64,000 nt of DNA from Chiua virens (Eukaryota > Basidiomycota > Agaricomycetes > Boletales > Boletaceae), in NCBI GenBank assembly GCA_019787685.1, contig JAHNUO010000011.1:1302001-1366000 (forward strand), read 5' to 3'. Under the pieces are notes generated by a model. That model ran no database searches, was not told the DNA's origin, and worked only from the letters and a program-made list of their open reading frames with translations. Made by a program: the position numbers and the translations under genes. Positions 1 to 11,951 of the stretch are shown here, piece after piece. Position 1 is the stretch's first letter, and each line of letters begins with the position of its first letter.

Positions 1-1368
1 TTGACTAATTCAGCGCGATGCAGGAATCGATCAAATGTAAGGAGCTCTGAGAATGGCGGCGCGCCATTCGAGACGGTGAGTTCCGGATTGTGTCCATGAG
101 GCTTATATCGTTCTTCAGTTGTACCAAGGGTCATGAAGGGAAGCCCATATACGAATATGGAGGTGGAAACCACCAATTCACCTCCACCGCCTCCCTCGAC
201 CCAAGTCCTGTCCAGATATGGGCGCAAGTTAAGTGGACCCACATTGGCATACGGTTGCCTCTTCCGAAATTCCCATTCCTCTTTCGAGATCTCGCCGCGA
301 AGGTACCGTCGATAGAGTACTCGGGTCATGGCTACTTGTGCGAGCGGGAGGTACGCATTTCCAAATGTGACATTGTGCAGGCGACAATTAGCCAACACGG
401 TGGCTGTCTCGGCATGTGTGATGGAAGTCAACATTTCACGAGATCGTGCAGGTACCATGGATGTCGAGGCCGTGAGACGACATGGAAGCGTATGCCCGCC
501 CTGCAGTGATAATGAGATATTTCTCAACGGTCTGATGCCAGTGGGAAGGAGGTACGAAGCATCGTAACATGGTAATAACACCCACCTTTATGCTTGTTAT
601 CCGTGACATCAATATTATCGCCGCGATCGCTTTTCGCCAGCGCCGTTTTGCCAGACTAAAAAGTTGAGCAGGATCTCGTTCCATCGAGGGGATCACCATC
701 GCCAGCCTCTCCTCCAGCGGAGCCTGGGCGGGCTCGGTCTCTCCGCACCTCGCAAGCGTGTCTATCAGACACCGCGCGAAGGTGTTCGCCGCTGTCCCAT
801 CTGTCACACAATGCGACGCGAATACTACGATGTGCAAAATGTCGTCCCTCTCGGTCTCGCGAAAGACGTACAGCTGCGATAGTAATTCCTGTGAAATCGA
901 ACGGGGACCGTCAAGGATCCCAGCCAACCGGCTTTCCATCTCCTCTGCAGATGTCACTGCCTTCCCCCAGATGATTTCGCTTGGACGAAGGACACCAAGG
1001 TCACGTTCCTGGACGACAAAGTGTGGTTCTTTTGCGAATGCTGGAATCCTATCATCTTGGTCATCTTCCTCTTCTTCTATTTCCGAATCAGCTTTGTTCG
1101 GGGGAGAACCTCCCGGAGGCCCCTGTATGGTGGCGCTAGAAAGGGGAAAACGCCTCTTTGTAGACAACCACGCCTTTACTATGTTTGCGTCTGAAAAAAG
1201 AGGGGCGTTTTCCGAACCATTTAAAAGACGCAACTGGAAGTGAGTTAAACTGTCCAAGGCCCCGTTTTGGAAGCTAGTCAGCAGAAAAGTAATTTCCGAT
1301 GAGTCCAGAGGACGGTGGAATGTGCGACCTCGAGTCGGGTGAGTGTCGAGCAATGTCCAGCCAGGCAT
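1..1368 (-). CDS. CoA-dependent acyltransferase, condensation-domain like (5' part)
   Basis: Start ATG at 1368 (MPGWTLLDTHPTRGR). Exon 1 is 1368..586 (261 codons); the intron 585..501 runs GTGGGT to CTGCAG; exon 2 starts at 500 in phase 0 and runs towards the window edge, so the 3' end is missing. Exon 1 carries FASHCVTDGTAANTF, the HxxxDG catalytic motif of the chloramphenicol acetyltransferase/condensation fold, where His acts as general base. Exon 2 carries FGNAYLPLAQVAMTRVLYRR and NVGPLNLRPYLD, which fit the second half of that fold. Similar fungal proteins include trichothecene-type O-acetyltransferases, but the substrate cannot be told from sequence. An acidic low-complexity stretch (EIEEEEDDQDD) lies near residue 95. 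A further intron near position 110 is possible. Confidence 0.75.
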
Positions 1369-1420
1369 TGATGGAGAGGGAGGGAAATCTTATACTCCTG
1401 TACGTGCGCAAAGCAGCTGG

Positions 1421-1426
1421 TATATA
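1421..1426 (-). promoter_or_regulatory. TATA box of the acyltransferase gene
   Basis: TATATA (self-complementary) lies 53 bases upstream of the minus-strand ATG at 1368, a usual distance for a fungal TATA element. Confidence 0.45.
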
Positions 1427-1429
1427 AGC

Positions 1430-4400
1430 CTGCAGCGAAGGACTCGGCAATCGAACAGCCGCTCATGGGACGAAAAGAATGTTCATTACATCATTGATGT
1501 AACGGTACCTGGCTCGGAACCGTCATTGTACCTCAACGTTTGAGATTTGGGACTCTTCCTGGATCTCCCACAGATCGTTCAAGGTAACAAATGGACGAAG
1601 AGCTCTTTTGCTGAGTCGGCTTGAAGTACTGTTGCGCTTGCACTGGAGGTGATCTGGAAATTATGTGACAAGTTGGCTGGCTCCCATGTGAGCAGGACTT
1701 CAATGATGGTGAGTTCAAAGTTGTGCCGGCGTGGGAGCACCTTGGCACTCCCGTCTATGTCATAAGGCAATGCGTTCGCACTGTACAGCGTTCCTAGGTC
1801 AATTTGAGTAGTTGTGGACGGCGAGGAGGATTCGTCAAATCATCAACCCACGGTGTTGACGAGAACTTAACGCACGGTTCTCACTACCATAGGGGGGTTA
1901 TCATCCCCCTATCAAAATCAACTTCGGTGAGTGTGGTAATCGTCCAAGTCGAATGACCACAATCGGAGCCGCATGTAGGTGCGTATGTCAATGCGTACGT
2001 ATTCCCACTGTCAGAGCACGTACCTTGAAGAGATCAATTGTTTTTACAGGCACAGAGTTTGATCTGAGCCAATGAACGTTTATCGCAGCAATCACATCAT
2101 AAAGGGTGCCAGTTAGACAACAGACAACAAATCCTCTCGTTTGGAAACCCGAACCTTATGGTATGGATTCATTATTACGAACTTCCGCAAAGAATGTTCT
2201 TGGGAATAGACTTGTGCTGTGTGAAATATCGTAAAGGTGAAGCGTTCTGGTCCTGACTCCGAATCGGACGTGGAATCGGACGTTTCAAGTTTGTCTTCAA
2301 CAACGGCCAGGAGGGAAACGAGATGTCATTATCATACCTTCTGGCAAAACTTATGACCCCCATTAGCCCTGAAATCAATTATTGCGAACAAGCCGTGGGG
2401 CAACTCCGTTGGGAGGCAATCAAAAAACACACAACGTTCGTCAACCAATCCTTACCGATGAAGTTGAGTCCACAGGAACTTGTCAAGTTTCACAGGCAAT
2501 AATGTCACAAGGTCAGTTTAACGTGAATGTCACCATAACATATCACCTAACGGTTTCAACACAGTGTTGAAACTGTTAGGTGATCAAGCCACCTTATGTA
2601 CGCTTTGAACTTGTAGGATATGTTTCTCGTGTCCAAATCGGACGAAAGGCGGCGTCTCCAGCGTACGCATGAGTCCTCATGCGTTTCATACGTGCATATA
2701 CCAGGGATTGCGTGAAGACCATTGATAGTTGAAATGTTGGTGCCACCGATCAAGAGAGTGGTAGGATCTATAGCTGGCACATGGCCCACTGTGACTGGGT
2801 GTTTGTTCAAGATGGTCCCATACTAGTCGTAGCTGCAGCGGAGATACTTACATGAATGCCCACTCATTTCCGCTTCCAACCTACCGCACAGTCGGGCCTT
2901 CCATTCCATTCAACAATTTCTTCACAACGACTCGGACGCATGAACATTTTCATTCGTCCATCCAAACCCCCCCAACGCGGGACATGCGGAGGTGTGTAGT
3001 CATTATCTAGCGTCGTATTTCTTGGGTCAAAGTCACTCCGGAAGCAATGCACATTACGGCGACGACTGCGGAGGCGAACATTAAGATGAAATAAATACTG
3101 CCTTGGATGATTGCCATACGGGAAGTATAATTGATGGTCAGAAACTTGTGAGTCCCGCTGACACATCTACTGTCGTCCCGTCTTCAAAAGGAGCGAGGAT
3201 AAAGTACTCGTGCGTTGCCTCCACGTCAATTACCTGTGATACAATGAAAATCAATTCGTATCGGTTTCAGAAGCCAAACTGACCTCTTTCATTCTCGAAG
3301 CACATTGCTCCGGATTTCAAATAATCTAAAGCTGAAGGGAAGCCTGTGGAGAGGACAAGGACAGCGAAACCTTGCACCACGTCTCGATCTTGCCCAACCC
3401 CATTCAATAAATGCATGTGAAGCGTGGTCTCAAAGGCGATTCGTTCCTCGTCTCTGACTACCCATAAATGTTGGCGAGCACTTCATGGAACACAACATCG
3501 TTGCTGTGGCTTGCCGTAAAGCGAGGATGGACAAGCCCAAGGTGATAATTGTTGCAAATCGGGTGCCGATGTTTGCGCTAAACCCATCGTGGCCCGGACC
3601 ATTTATGACCTTCTTCAGAGCATCTGGTTCAGGGAATGTCATTATCTGGGAGAAATCCAGTAAGATATCCATACAAGGCTTTCACGAAAGATTGTTCTTT
3701 GAGGCGCAGGCCCAACACTGTACAACGGTGTCTGGAGCGAGATCAGGTGCTCTGACCCAGGCGTTAGCACTGGCAGTACAGCGAGCCCCTCCGTAACTTG
3801 TGTCCAATAGAGCAAGGAAGACAACCATGCACTGGGAGGATAGTGTATGCATTGCCGACAGATGAGGGACACAATTTGAGAATGGCAGGACCTTACATTG
3901 TAGTTATACTGAATTTTTCTTCGTCGGTTGATGCATTCCCAACGGGTTTAGCAGCCGTGTGTCCGTACTAGTGTTGGAAATCCTTTTCCACCACCGAAGG
4001 AGGGAGATTACTATAGTAATGATTCCACAATTACGGCTATAGCGGCTACTTGTCAGGTAAGGATTGAATAAACTTATTTTTTCAGGCTATGTGAGCACTG
4101 CGGTTTTCAAGGGATTTGTATGGTGCTGACTCGTCATAAGTGTAAGGACCAAGTCACTGCATGCTGATGCAAAAACGAAAAAGGTGATCGTCTCAAGTCA
4201 GCCGTTAGCACGTAGCGAGCCAAGGTCACGACTCACGATGATTGACGGTAACTTCAAGTTTCCCGTCAACTTAGTAATGTTGTGGCTCATCATGATAGCG
4301 TGTGAGCCTCGGTATGTCAGACTTGGCACGTCGAGAGAGCACCCCTTGTACAAGCTGACTGCTCTGTTAGATCTTCGGAGCTCGTCGAACGCGACTCGGA

Positions 4401-4890
4401 TCTCTTCCCACACAGGGCCGTGCCCGCTATCACTGATTGGTTCCGCTAGGTTCCGCGTGCGTACACGCCTCAGCTGCCAGTGTTCGGTAGACCGGGCCAA
4501 CTTTGGACTGAGATGAAGTACTGTGAAACCTTCCACCAACCCTTACTTGCAAAACTTTAACTCAACTTTAACACACAGTACTTGCGCTCGACGCACTTCA
4601 CAACCTGTTACGTAGAGTATCAGGACTTCATTATCGTTTCAACATTGGACTTGTGCTGCTAGCATCCCTTGCACTCCGGAACCCAATCTACTCCGAAGCC
4701 TCCTTTTCAACGGCCTTCTCAGCCCATTAGCACGCCCTGTTCAGTGAGTGGCGTTTCTGGTCGCCTCATGATAAGATCATGTGCTTCCTCTACAGGGTCA
4801 TCGTAGCGGTCGTCAACCGCATGCTTCATGGTACAGATACCGACTTAAAAGCAAATAGGAGACCCCAGTCCCTTCATTGCGTTCTGTTCT
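1430..4890. other. Region without a confident gene
   Basis: No reading frame in these 3.5 kb could be joined into a recognisable protein. On the minus strand, 3260..3150 reads an open stretch (VIDVEATHEYFILAPFEDGT) next to intron-like borders, and about 3125..3050 reads one hydrophobic helix (FILMFASAVVAVMCIASGV). A decayed membrane-protein gene is possible between 2.9 and 3.9 kb, but the family was not recognised. A 41-base hairpin sits at 2543-2583. Confidence 0.4.
2543..2583. repeat. 41-base hairpin (20-base arms, 1-base loop)
   Basis: The left arm (tcacctaacggtttcaacac) and the reverse complement of the right arm differ at one base, with a single base between them. It lies in sequence without a gene. 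Confidence 0.8.
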
Positions 4891-4896
4891 TCCACT

Positions 4897-7707
4897 ATGG
4901 CCTTGACGTCGTATACCGTGCTATTGCTTTCGACGTTTGTCTTTTTCTTGTTCAGGGCTGCACTGGGCCAGAGTAGCTGGCCTCATCTGTATTCTGGGAT
5001 ACCCTCTGGAGATTACAGCCCTGAGTGGCAAAGCTGTGCGTCTTTGCAATAACATACCCAGAGTTACCCTCGTTCATGACATAACCGTATTGTAGACTTT
5101 CAGGTGACGGAAAGCCTTCCGGGCATCTCATGGCCACTTTCTCGGAATTGGGCAGGCAATATCGCTGTTCAGAGAGCGGGCCATCCGAACGATACCTTGT
5201 TCTTCTGGGCATTCGAATCTTCAAATGGATCATTTACAGCAAATAGCCGCGAACCCTGGGGTATTTGGCTTAATGGAGGGTGAGTCCGTAGCGCATATTA
5301 ACATATGGTATCAACTAACGTCTCTGCGCAGACCTGGTGCTTCCAGTCTGATTGGTCTCTTTTTCGAGGTCCGTCCTCTTGCCTCCCGAGTGACATTCGA
5401 CTCATTAACGTCGACACATCAGAATGGCCCGATCCGTATCCAGAGCAATGGTTCGGTTGTCGAAAACCAGTACGCGTGGACCAATGTTGCCGATTATGTG
5501 TGGATCGATCAACCCGTGTACGTTTGTGTCCTTCTCTCCTTGGTCGTGTTTTCATGTGTCCATGTTAGTGGAGTTGGATTCAGCACAGCTGATATTAATG
5601 GTCGTGGTGAGTGCACCAAGCCATATTCCATTCGTCGTTGCTCCATACTCACACCCCATCTAGTCGCAGACGAGGATCAGTTGGGTACCGATTTTGTGAG
5701 GGTGACTATATGTTGACTGGATGCCACACTAACGGATATGTAGATGGGGTTCCTCGAAAACCTCGTCAAGGTGTTTCCAAATCTCGCCGAACGACCTCTG
5801 TACATCACCGGTGAGAGCTATTCTGGAGTGTACATAGTAAGTGCCGCCGAATACAAGCAAACTGAATTGTGTTCATGTGGCCTATAGCCCTACATCACGA
5901 AAGCCTATTTCGGGATGGATAATCCACCTGTTCACTTGGCAGGGATTGCTATCGGAGATGGGGCTATTGCATCTATAGAAACAACTATAGAACTGCCTGT
6001 GGTTAGTGTTTTGGAGACGTATCCACAAATCATCGGGTATGATACCGAGGTGTTCGAGTACTTCAGAGAACAGTAAGTACGAACTATTCAAGGACGGATA
6101 TTATCGAAATACTTATCTACGACCTAGAAGTGCCCTTTGCGGGTACAATATCACTCTTCAATATCCACAATCAACACCTTTCCCAACTCTGAATGCCTCA
6201 GCATTCCCTTACTCTACCGGTGGGAAATTCAACTCAAAACTCACAAAGCAAGGCCTCCTGCGTGATGCACGGGATCGACGTGCCGCGAAGCTGGGTGAGA
6301 GGACTGGCGCTCAATTGGGGCACCCCGAAAGAATTCATGCTCGGGACATGTGGAAACGTGACCTGGCCGGTCGAGCAAATGGAACCATCGATCCTCAGTA
6401 TCACTGTGACCTCTACGACGAGATGATCGATTACGCCATCAACTTTACTTTCCCTTGGTGTACGTTTTTGTCTCTTTTCAGGCTGCTCGCGCTCATTTCT
6501 GGACCTCACTTCAGCATCAGGCCACGGCTTCGATCCCTACAATATTCCTGATGCATTGAGCCCGGAAGCGTTGATGAATGCAGCCCCCTTCTTGGATAGT
6601 TTGTGTTCATGTATGGGTGTTTAATTGGTGCTGATACACATTTCCCCCAGATCCGCAAACACGTGCCGCAATTCATGCGCCGACGAGCAAGTTTTGGTCG
6701 GAAGAGACCCCTTTCGTGTTTGATCCGGCTGCTAGTAATGGTTCCAGTAAGAAAGCGTTCTGGGTGATTGTAGTGGACTGACACAGCCTGGCCATAGGAA
6801 ATACCTACGGTGATCCAAGTGAGCTTCAATCCTTCATTCAAACAGACATATTTACTGATGTTGAGTTTTCCAGGCGTTGAGTGAGTGCTTGTCATAACCT
6901 GCGTGATGAGATACTCAAAAGACTCAGACCCATGGCGTTCCTGACAGAGCTTGCCACGAATGCCACCGCGCATGGGGTGTCCGTTGTCATATATTCAGGC
7001 AACGACGATTCGCTCGTCCCTCACTTTGGTTCCCAAGGTAGGCCTCCTCTTCAATCCCCGTCACCATAGTCTGCTCAACTGCTCGTATGTATAGTTGCCA
7101 TCCAAGTACGATGCTGTGGACCTTGCAGATTACTGGCATGGCTGACTTTTTGTGGCTCAGAATACTACGTTTGGGGGAATCCAAGGTTTCACGCGTAAAC
7201 CTTCCACGCCATGGTACAACGACGCCGGCGAGTTCGCTGGTATCGTCCATCAGGAACGTGGTTGGAAGTACGTCCTTGTTGACCACGCAGGACATCTCCT
7301 GGGGTACACCAACCCCATCTCAGTGAGGGAGCGTTCACATGTTATTCACCTTCGTTAATGTCCCAATTTAGGCTCTCACGCTCGTCCGTGAATTCATCTT
7401 TGGTAACAACCAAACTGGACTGGTGAGTAACACCAGTTCTGGGACGGTCAGCGTTGTCGGAGGGGAAGTGTCCTCCCTTGCGGGCGAAATCATGACTGGC
7501 CAAGCAGCTATTTATTACGGGAAGGGTGTAACGGCATCAAGCTACGTCTTTCCGTCGGCTACTGTGGAAGCTTGGAATTCGTACATTGCGACCGCGACCG
7601 CGACAAGCCGTGCAAGCCCCATCACTTCATGGAGCTCTACGACGAACAGTGTTGTTAATCTGTTCGGAGGAAGCGCTTTGGCGGTGGTACTCGAAATGTT
7701 AATTTGA
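4897..7707 (+). CDS. Secreted serine carboxypeptidase, S10 family (copy 1)
   Basis: Serine exopeptidase that removes C-terminal residues from peptides in the secretory pathway or outside the cell. Sixteen exons: 4897-5035, 5096-5279, 5332-5517, 5569-5606, 5664-5695, 5744-5836, 5888-6072, 6128-6459, 6521-6598, 6651-6746, 6798-6818, 6874-6880, 6928-7037, 7095-7105, 7161-7322, 7372-7707. They sum to 2010 bases (669 aa). The N-terminus is a signal peptide (MALTSYTVLLLSTFVFFLF). The catalytic triad is present: Ser in GESYSG (exon 6), Asp in YSGNDDS (exon 13), His in DHAGHLLGYTNP (exon 15); the oxyanion segment NGGPGASS crosses exons 2/3. A Ser/Thr-rich tail ends in a hydrophobic segment, so a GPI anchor is possible. 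Exons of 7 and 11 bases are needed to keep frame and are conserved in the copy at 34.4-37.2 kb. Confidence 0.93.
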
Positions 7708-8120
7708 GATCACTATCCTTTTTTCTTTGCCGCGATTGCTTGGAAAGGGGCCTGCACTCTAGTTGTCCGAGTCGAGTTCGGAAACGCTAAGGTTGTGATA
7801 CCCTGCTATCTTTATCATTATCTATGATACTAGCTCAGACATCGCTTAGATAATACAGTAAGCCGATGAATCCAAGACTGCCATGTTCTTCGAATTCCTA
7901 TCACACTGAAATCTGCGTCGTTTCCATTCAACCTTGGCTGTGAATAACGTCGTGGTTATGGTATTGTTTTACATGCAATACTGCAGGCTTCTCGATGATT
8001 GGTGACCTTTACCATTCGATATTCCGAATTCTTGATTTTGAAACTTCTAATTCATTTTCAATGACGGAAGTCAGCTTGCAGGTACGTGACACGAAAAGTT
8101 CTGATTACACTACGGCCTCA
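7708..8120. other. Intergenic, convergent genes
   Basis: The space between the 3' ends of the carboxypeptidase and the IFI6-like gene. Nothing is visible beyond ordinary AT-moderate sequence. Confidence 0.5.
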
Positions 8121-8647
8121 TCAAAACCCTGCACCAAAGGATTGAAAGAACGAGAAGATGGAGCCAGCAGGCACAAATCCACCATACAATGTCGACTGAA
8201 TCCATGCAGCGAGCGAGCCTAGGAGCAATGAAAGCTTGTTAAATGATCGAACGGCTCGACGGCATCAAGTACATACCCGCCTTGACACCACCTGGCCCAA
8301 AACCCAGTACCACAACAATGATCATCCTCATGATTGGATGAGCAAGGAGGATGGCTAAAATGAGCACCGCGAAGGCGATCGGGTGGGCGGCAGCTGGGTT
8401 ATGTCAAAAAGGTGATTATTGAACGAGTCATGTCGTCACCAAAAGCAACTGCTTTTGACTTACCAAAGTTTCTTGCTGCAAGGACAGCACCCGTGGCATG
8501 GTGCCAAACCCAACTGAACAGTCTACGAGCACTTTCCCCAGCAGTGTCTAGGGATTGTTGTACCCGACTACTCAGCCTGGGTATAGCACCACGAACAGCA
8601 TTGAAAATTTGCGAACACTTTCTGCGAAGAAAACCAAGTATAGTCAT
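8121..8647 (-). CDS. IFI6/IFI27 (ISG12)-like small membrane protein
   Basis: Exons 8647..8464, 8393..8277 and 8218..8121 sum to 399 bases (132 aa). Residues about 60-100 form a long hydrophobic stretch (PIAFAVLILAILLAHPIMRM, then IIVVVLGFGPGG). It is followed by the family signature GSLAAWIQSTLYGGFVPAGS and a C-terminal FSFFQSFGAGF. This matches the Ifi-6-16 domain (animal ISG12/IFI6), where small hydrophobic proteins sit in mitochondrial or other inner membranes; the role of fungal members is unsettled. The N-terminal 60 residues are basic and amphipathic. Minus-strand ATGs further upstream exist; the start at 8647 was chosen because it opens the only frame that splices cleanly into the conserved domain. 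Confidence 0.82.
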
Positions 8648-10353
8648 GGCAATGAAGTGAAGTCCACAACTTGGGGGTGAAATCGATAGAGTGCATGAGT
8701 AAATGGACGTGCGTCCATATACCGTCTGTCCTGGGCGGCGGCGTCGGAGGGCAACGCAAATCAGACGAAGAATCGGACAGGAAGAAAGAAATCTCACCAA
8801 TCAAGTTCGCGTAAGGATTCTCGACCCACTTCCATCTCGGACAAAGTTCGGTGTTGGGCTAGAACGAGGTGTGTGAGCCTAACTTCCTGCCAAACAGTGA
8901 ATGGCTTCGCCAGGCCGAGTGGTATAAGGAAGGTTAAATATCAGGACAACGGATCGTGCAGAGTATAGTAGGAACACTGTCCTCCTAGTTACAAGCTCTC
9001 GCTGGGATCAGCATCGTGTCCATGACGTTACATAAACGGATCTTGTCTCTTCGCAGTCACATGGCCACTGGTCAAGCTCAATGTAATTCGGATGATCGGA
9101 ACTTATTCAACTTTTTTTACGTGGAAAACCCTGATTGTGGCGTCGCTCGAACAATTTGCTTCAAGGGAATGCAGCGGCGACGAAATCGTCGTAAACCTGA
9201 GGGTTCATTCAATTCAAATATCCGGCAGGTGCGCCTGACCCTTCTGAATGAAGCACCCACTGTTACGCCGTCTGTAGTGTAGTGCCGATTTGAGCGCTGA
9301 GCGCTGAACGTCGGCAACTTGTGGCGCGTGGCATGACCACACTGCCAGGCCGCTGCCATTGGTCACGGACGCATAACCGCCGGCGGCATAGAAGATGATT
9401 TGAATGGAGATCTGAAGAATTTATTTAAATTCGGTAAGCGAGATGCCAGCGTCCTTAGATCTCGGTGAGTACTGACTCAAAAAACCACAGTACTCACGGT
9501 CAACTTGTCGACGGTCCAAGTTCCAACACAAATGCGCCGGTATTGATGCGGTAGAACATGGTGCTATGTCGAGTCCCGGCCCGCCGGGGCCTTGGATGGA
9601 TCAAGCTCATGCTCGGCTCACTGGCACGGCGACTCTGAGAACAACTTCTGAAGACCCGCCGGGGCCGACGTCAACGCGGCGCACAAGGTTACAAAACGCC
9701 ACGTCTTAGTACTTACTGGCGAAGCCACAGGCAGGGACCCGGGCCCTACAAAAGCACTGCCGCATCACACCAAGTGCCGAGATGGATTGGTCAATGAGTA
9801 AGTTGAACCACGTTGCGTTCTGGTGCAAAGTTGCCTATTTCGATTTTTTGCCACAGGCAGGCGAACCTTGACACGTTCACGTCAGCTGTGTTGGCCCTTG
9901 GGTATGTAAGTATTGATTCTGAGATTCGGCTTGATACATTCTCGGTTGCAGACTCAGCGTACAAGTGACCGCGCCGTTAGTCCGTGAGCTCTTGAGAAAC
10001 GCCTGCGCTGACTCCGAACTCAGCGAGTCGGTCACTGTTTACTACAATGTCCAGTGGGTGATTCAGAATTTCGGATACGTCATGCTCGCGCATTCGAACT
10101 TATCCTTATCGACAAACGGGTAAAGAAAACTCCGAAAACTCCTGTGGGTGCGAGTGAAGGTGGTTATTAGGTGAGTTTCTTCAAAAAGCGCTAGTCCCGG
10201 TGTTCGATGACCCTGTATTCCACTAAAAGGTCCAGGTCTTTGATCAATCCATACTGGCCTACGTAGGTAAGTACATTATGTGTACAGTCCGAGTCGACGG
10301 CATTATATAGTCTTCCTCCTTCACTCACGTTCTCCCCCAACTTTCTTCCGTCA
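8648..10353. other. Region without a confident gene
   Basis: 1.7 kb between the divergent IFI6-like and ICMT-like genes. Short open frames occur, but none is conserved-looking and none can be spliced into anything longer. GC-rich stretches with repeated cgccggggcc-type words occur near 9580-9670. Confidence 0.4.
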
Positions 10354-11125
10354 ATGACGTCGGCCCTCGACGCCAGTCCGCCAAGTTCGGCGAGTCTCCT
10401 TGCAAGGCTCTTGCTGATTGCCAGTACAACCTTGGCGCTTCACATATCTATGATGAAGCCCAATCCCCCGCCGGGTCAGCACGAGCGCAAGCCCGTGTCT
10501 TCGTTCGAGAAGATCGCCCAAACGTTCCTCCGGCCATTTATGACAGTACGTCGTCTTCAACGCGCGTGCGTTCTTGAAACCGAACCACTGACGCTCTTCC
10601 CAGTGGTTTTCCCTCGCGCCTGGCATTATCGAATTCTTGACGATCGCCATTCGGCTCGTTGCCCCGCCTGGTTATGACGTCGTGTCCGGCACTTGCGCAG
10701 AGCGGATCTCGTTCAACACTGTCGCTCTCGTCGCCGCGCTACTCGGTGTATTCGGTATGATTATCCGCTTATGGTGTTACCAGGCGCTCGGGCGCTACTT
10801 CACATTTGAGCTCGCGCTTTTCCCCGGGCACAAGTTAGTTACGACGGGACCGTACGCCATTGTCAGGCACCCCGCATACACTGGCGGCCTACTCGCCCTT
10901 GTGAGCATGACCCTTACTAACATTAGTAAGGGGTCATGGGCACATGAATGTGGGCTCGTGTACTCCTGGTGGGGCCTCGGATGGGGGGCGTTGGTGGTGG
11001 TATCAACAGTGGTCATGATCGAGCGGTGTCCCCGGGAGGATATGTTCCTCCGTGAGGCATTCAAAGAGGAATGGGACGCATGGAGAGGCAGGGTGAGGTG
11101 GAGGATGGTCCCATGGGTCTATTAA
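10354..11125 (+). CDS. Isoprenylcysteine carboxyl methyltransferase (ICMT) family protein
   Basis: Exons 10354-10545 and 10604-11125 total 714 bases (237 aa). ICMT-fold enzymes are multi-pass endoplasmic reticulum proteins that methylate the carboxyl group of prenylated cysteine, using S-adenosylmethionine. The C-terminal half shows the family's cofactor region: LVTTGPYAIVRHPAYTGG, then (R)EDMFLREAFKEEWDAWRGR and a final RWRMVPWVY. Hydrophobic segments lie at residues about 13-32, 65-85, 95-115 and 155-185. Basidiomycetes carry several ICMT-like paralogues of unknown substrate, so this need not be the Ste14 orthologue. Confidence 0.85.
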
Positions 11126-11951
11126 GACTCTTTGGGTGTTCTCACGCGAGGGTAGCTCCGAGGACATATGACTGACCGATGTGAATATTCCGTGGCGTTG
11201 TACTCGTCCTTCCTTATTCCGACACTCGTTACTGCATCCCGAGGTAATACATCACTATCCTTGTAAATGAAACCAAATTTACATGGGCGCACATTCATCA
11301 TGCAGCGAGTGACGAGTTTGACACGTCGACAAATGGAATGCGCACGATAAGTTCTCTGAGTCTAGACTAATTGGTGCAACGGGACAAGACCGCACAAAAT
11401 TCCTCCAAATAGCAGCGATATTGCGAGTCTGCACTCATGTTTTTCTAGTCCATTCGCGATCCGCTCCCTTCCTGGGGGCTGACTCATGCTTGCCAAGTAC
11501 ATCTTTCGCGTCTCGTCTATATGATTAGGCGTCGTTTCATCGTTCGTAGATGCAACATCATCGTAGCCTCTGCCCCATTATTGAACGCGGCGCCGCGGAC
11601 AACAAGATTGTCGGTCATGGCGAGTAAGTGCCTGGGGATATCTAGGAATTTTCCGCGGGAGATGTTATTGGGTCGCGGGCGGAAAATGACAAAAGAATAC
11701 CAAGTGCCAACAGAGGGCTAGATATCGAATCCAGAAGGCCATTGGTGTGGTCGAGGTCGATTTATGAGGGTGCATCGGATGATTTGGGGCTTGTACGCTG
11801 CATTGAGGACCAGGTAGCGAAGGCCCTTGTACGTGGCGGCAATTACTAGTCATACCTTCTCGAGTTTCGTCGGGGCGAAAAAATTCACTCGCAAGCTAAC
11901 ATCGAGTTATGCCACGAAATCTATTCATCATTAGCAAGGAGTAAAAACCTG
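11126..11951. other. Intergenic, convergent genes
   Basis: 0.8 kb between the 3' ends of the ICMT-like and uL16m genes. Only short unsupported frames are seen. Confidence 0.4.

Noticed and set aside
2864..3166. DUF6533-type membrane gene on the minus strand
   Set aside because: One hydrophobic helix is visible but none of the DUF6533 signature words; not enough to call.
3485..3796. 103-residue plus-strand open frame
   Set aside because: No start context, no motif, and the opposite strand is equally open; left as part of the gene-free region.
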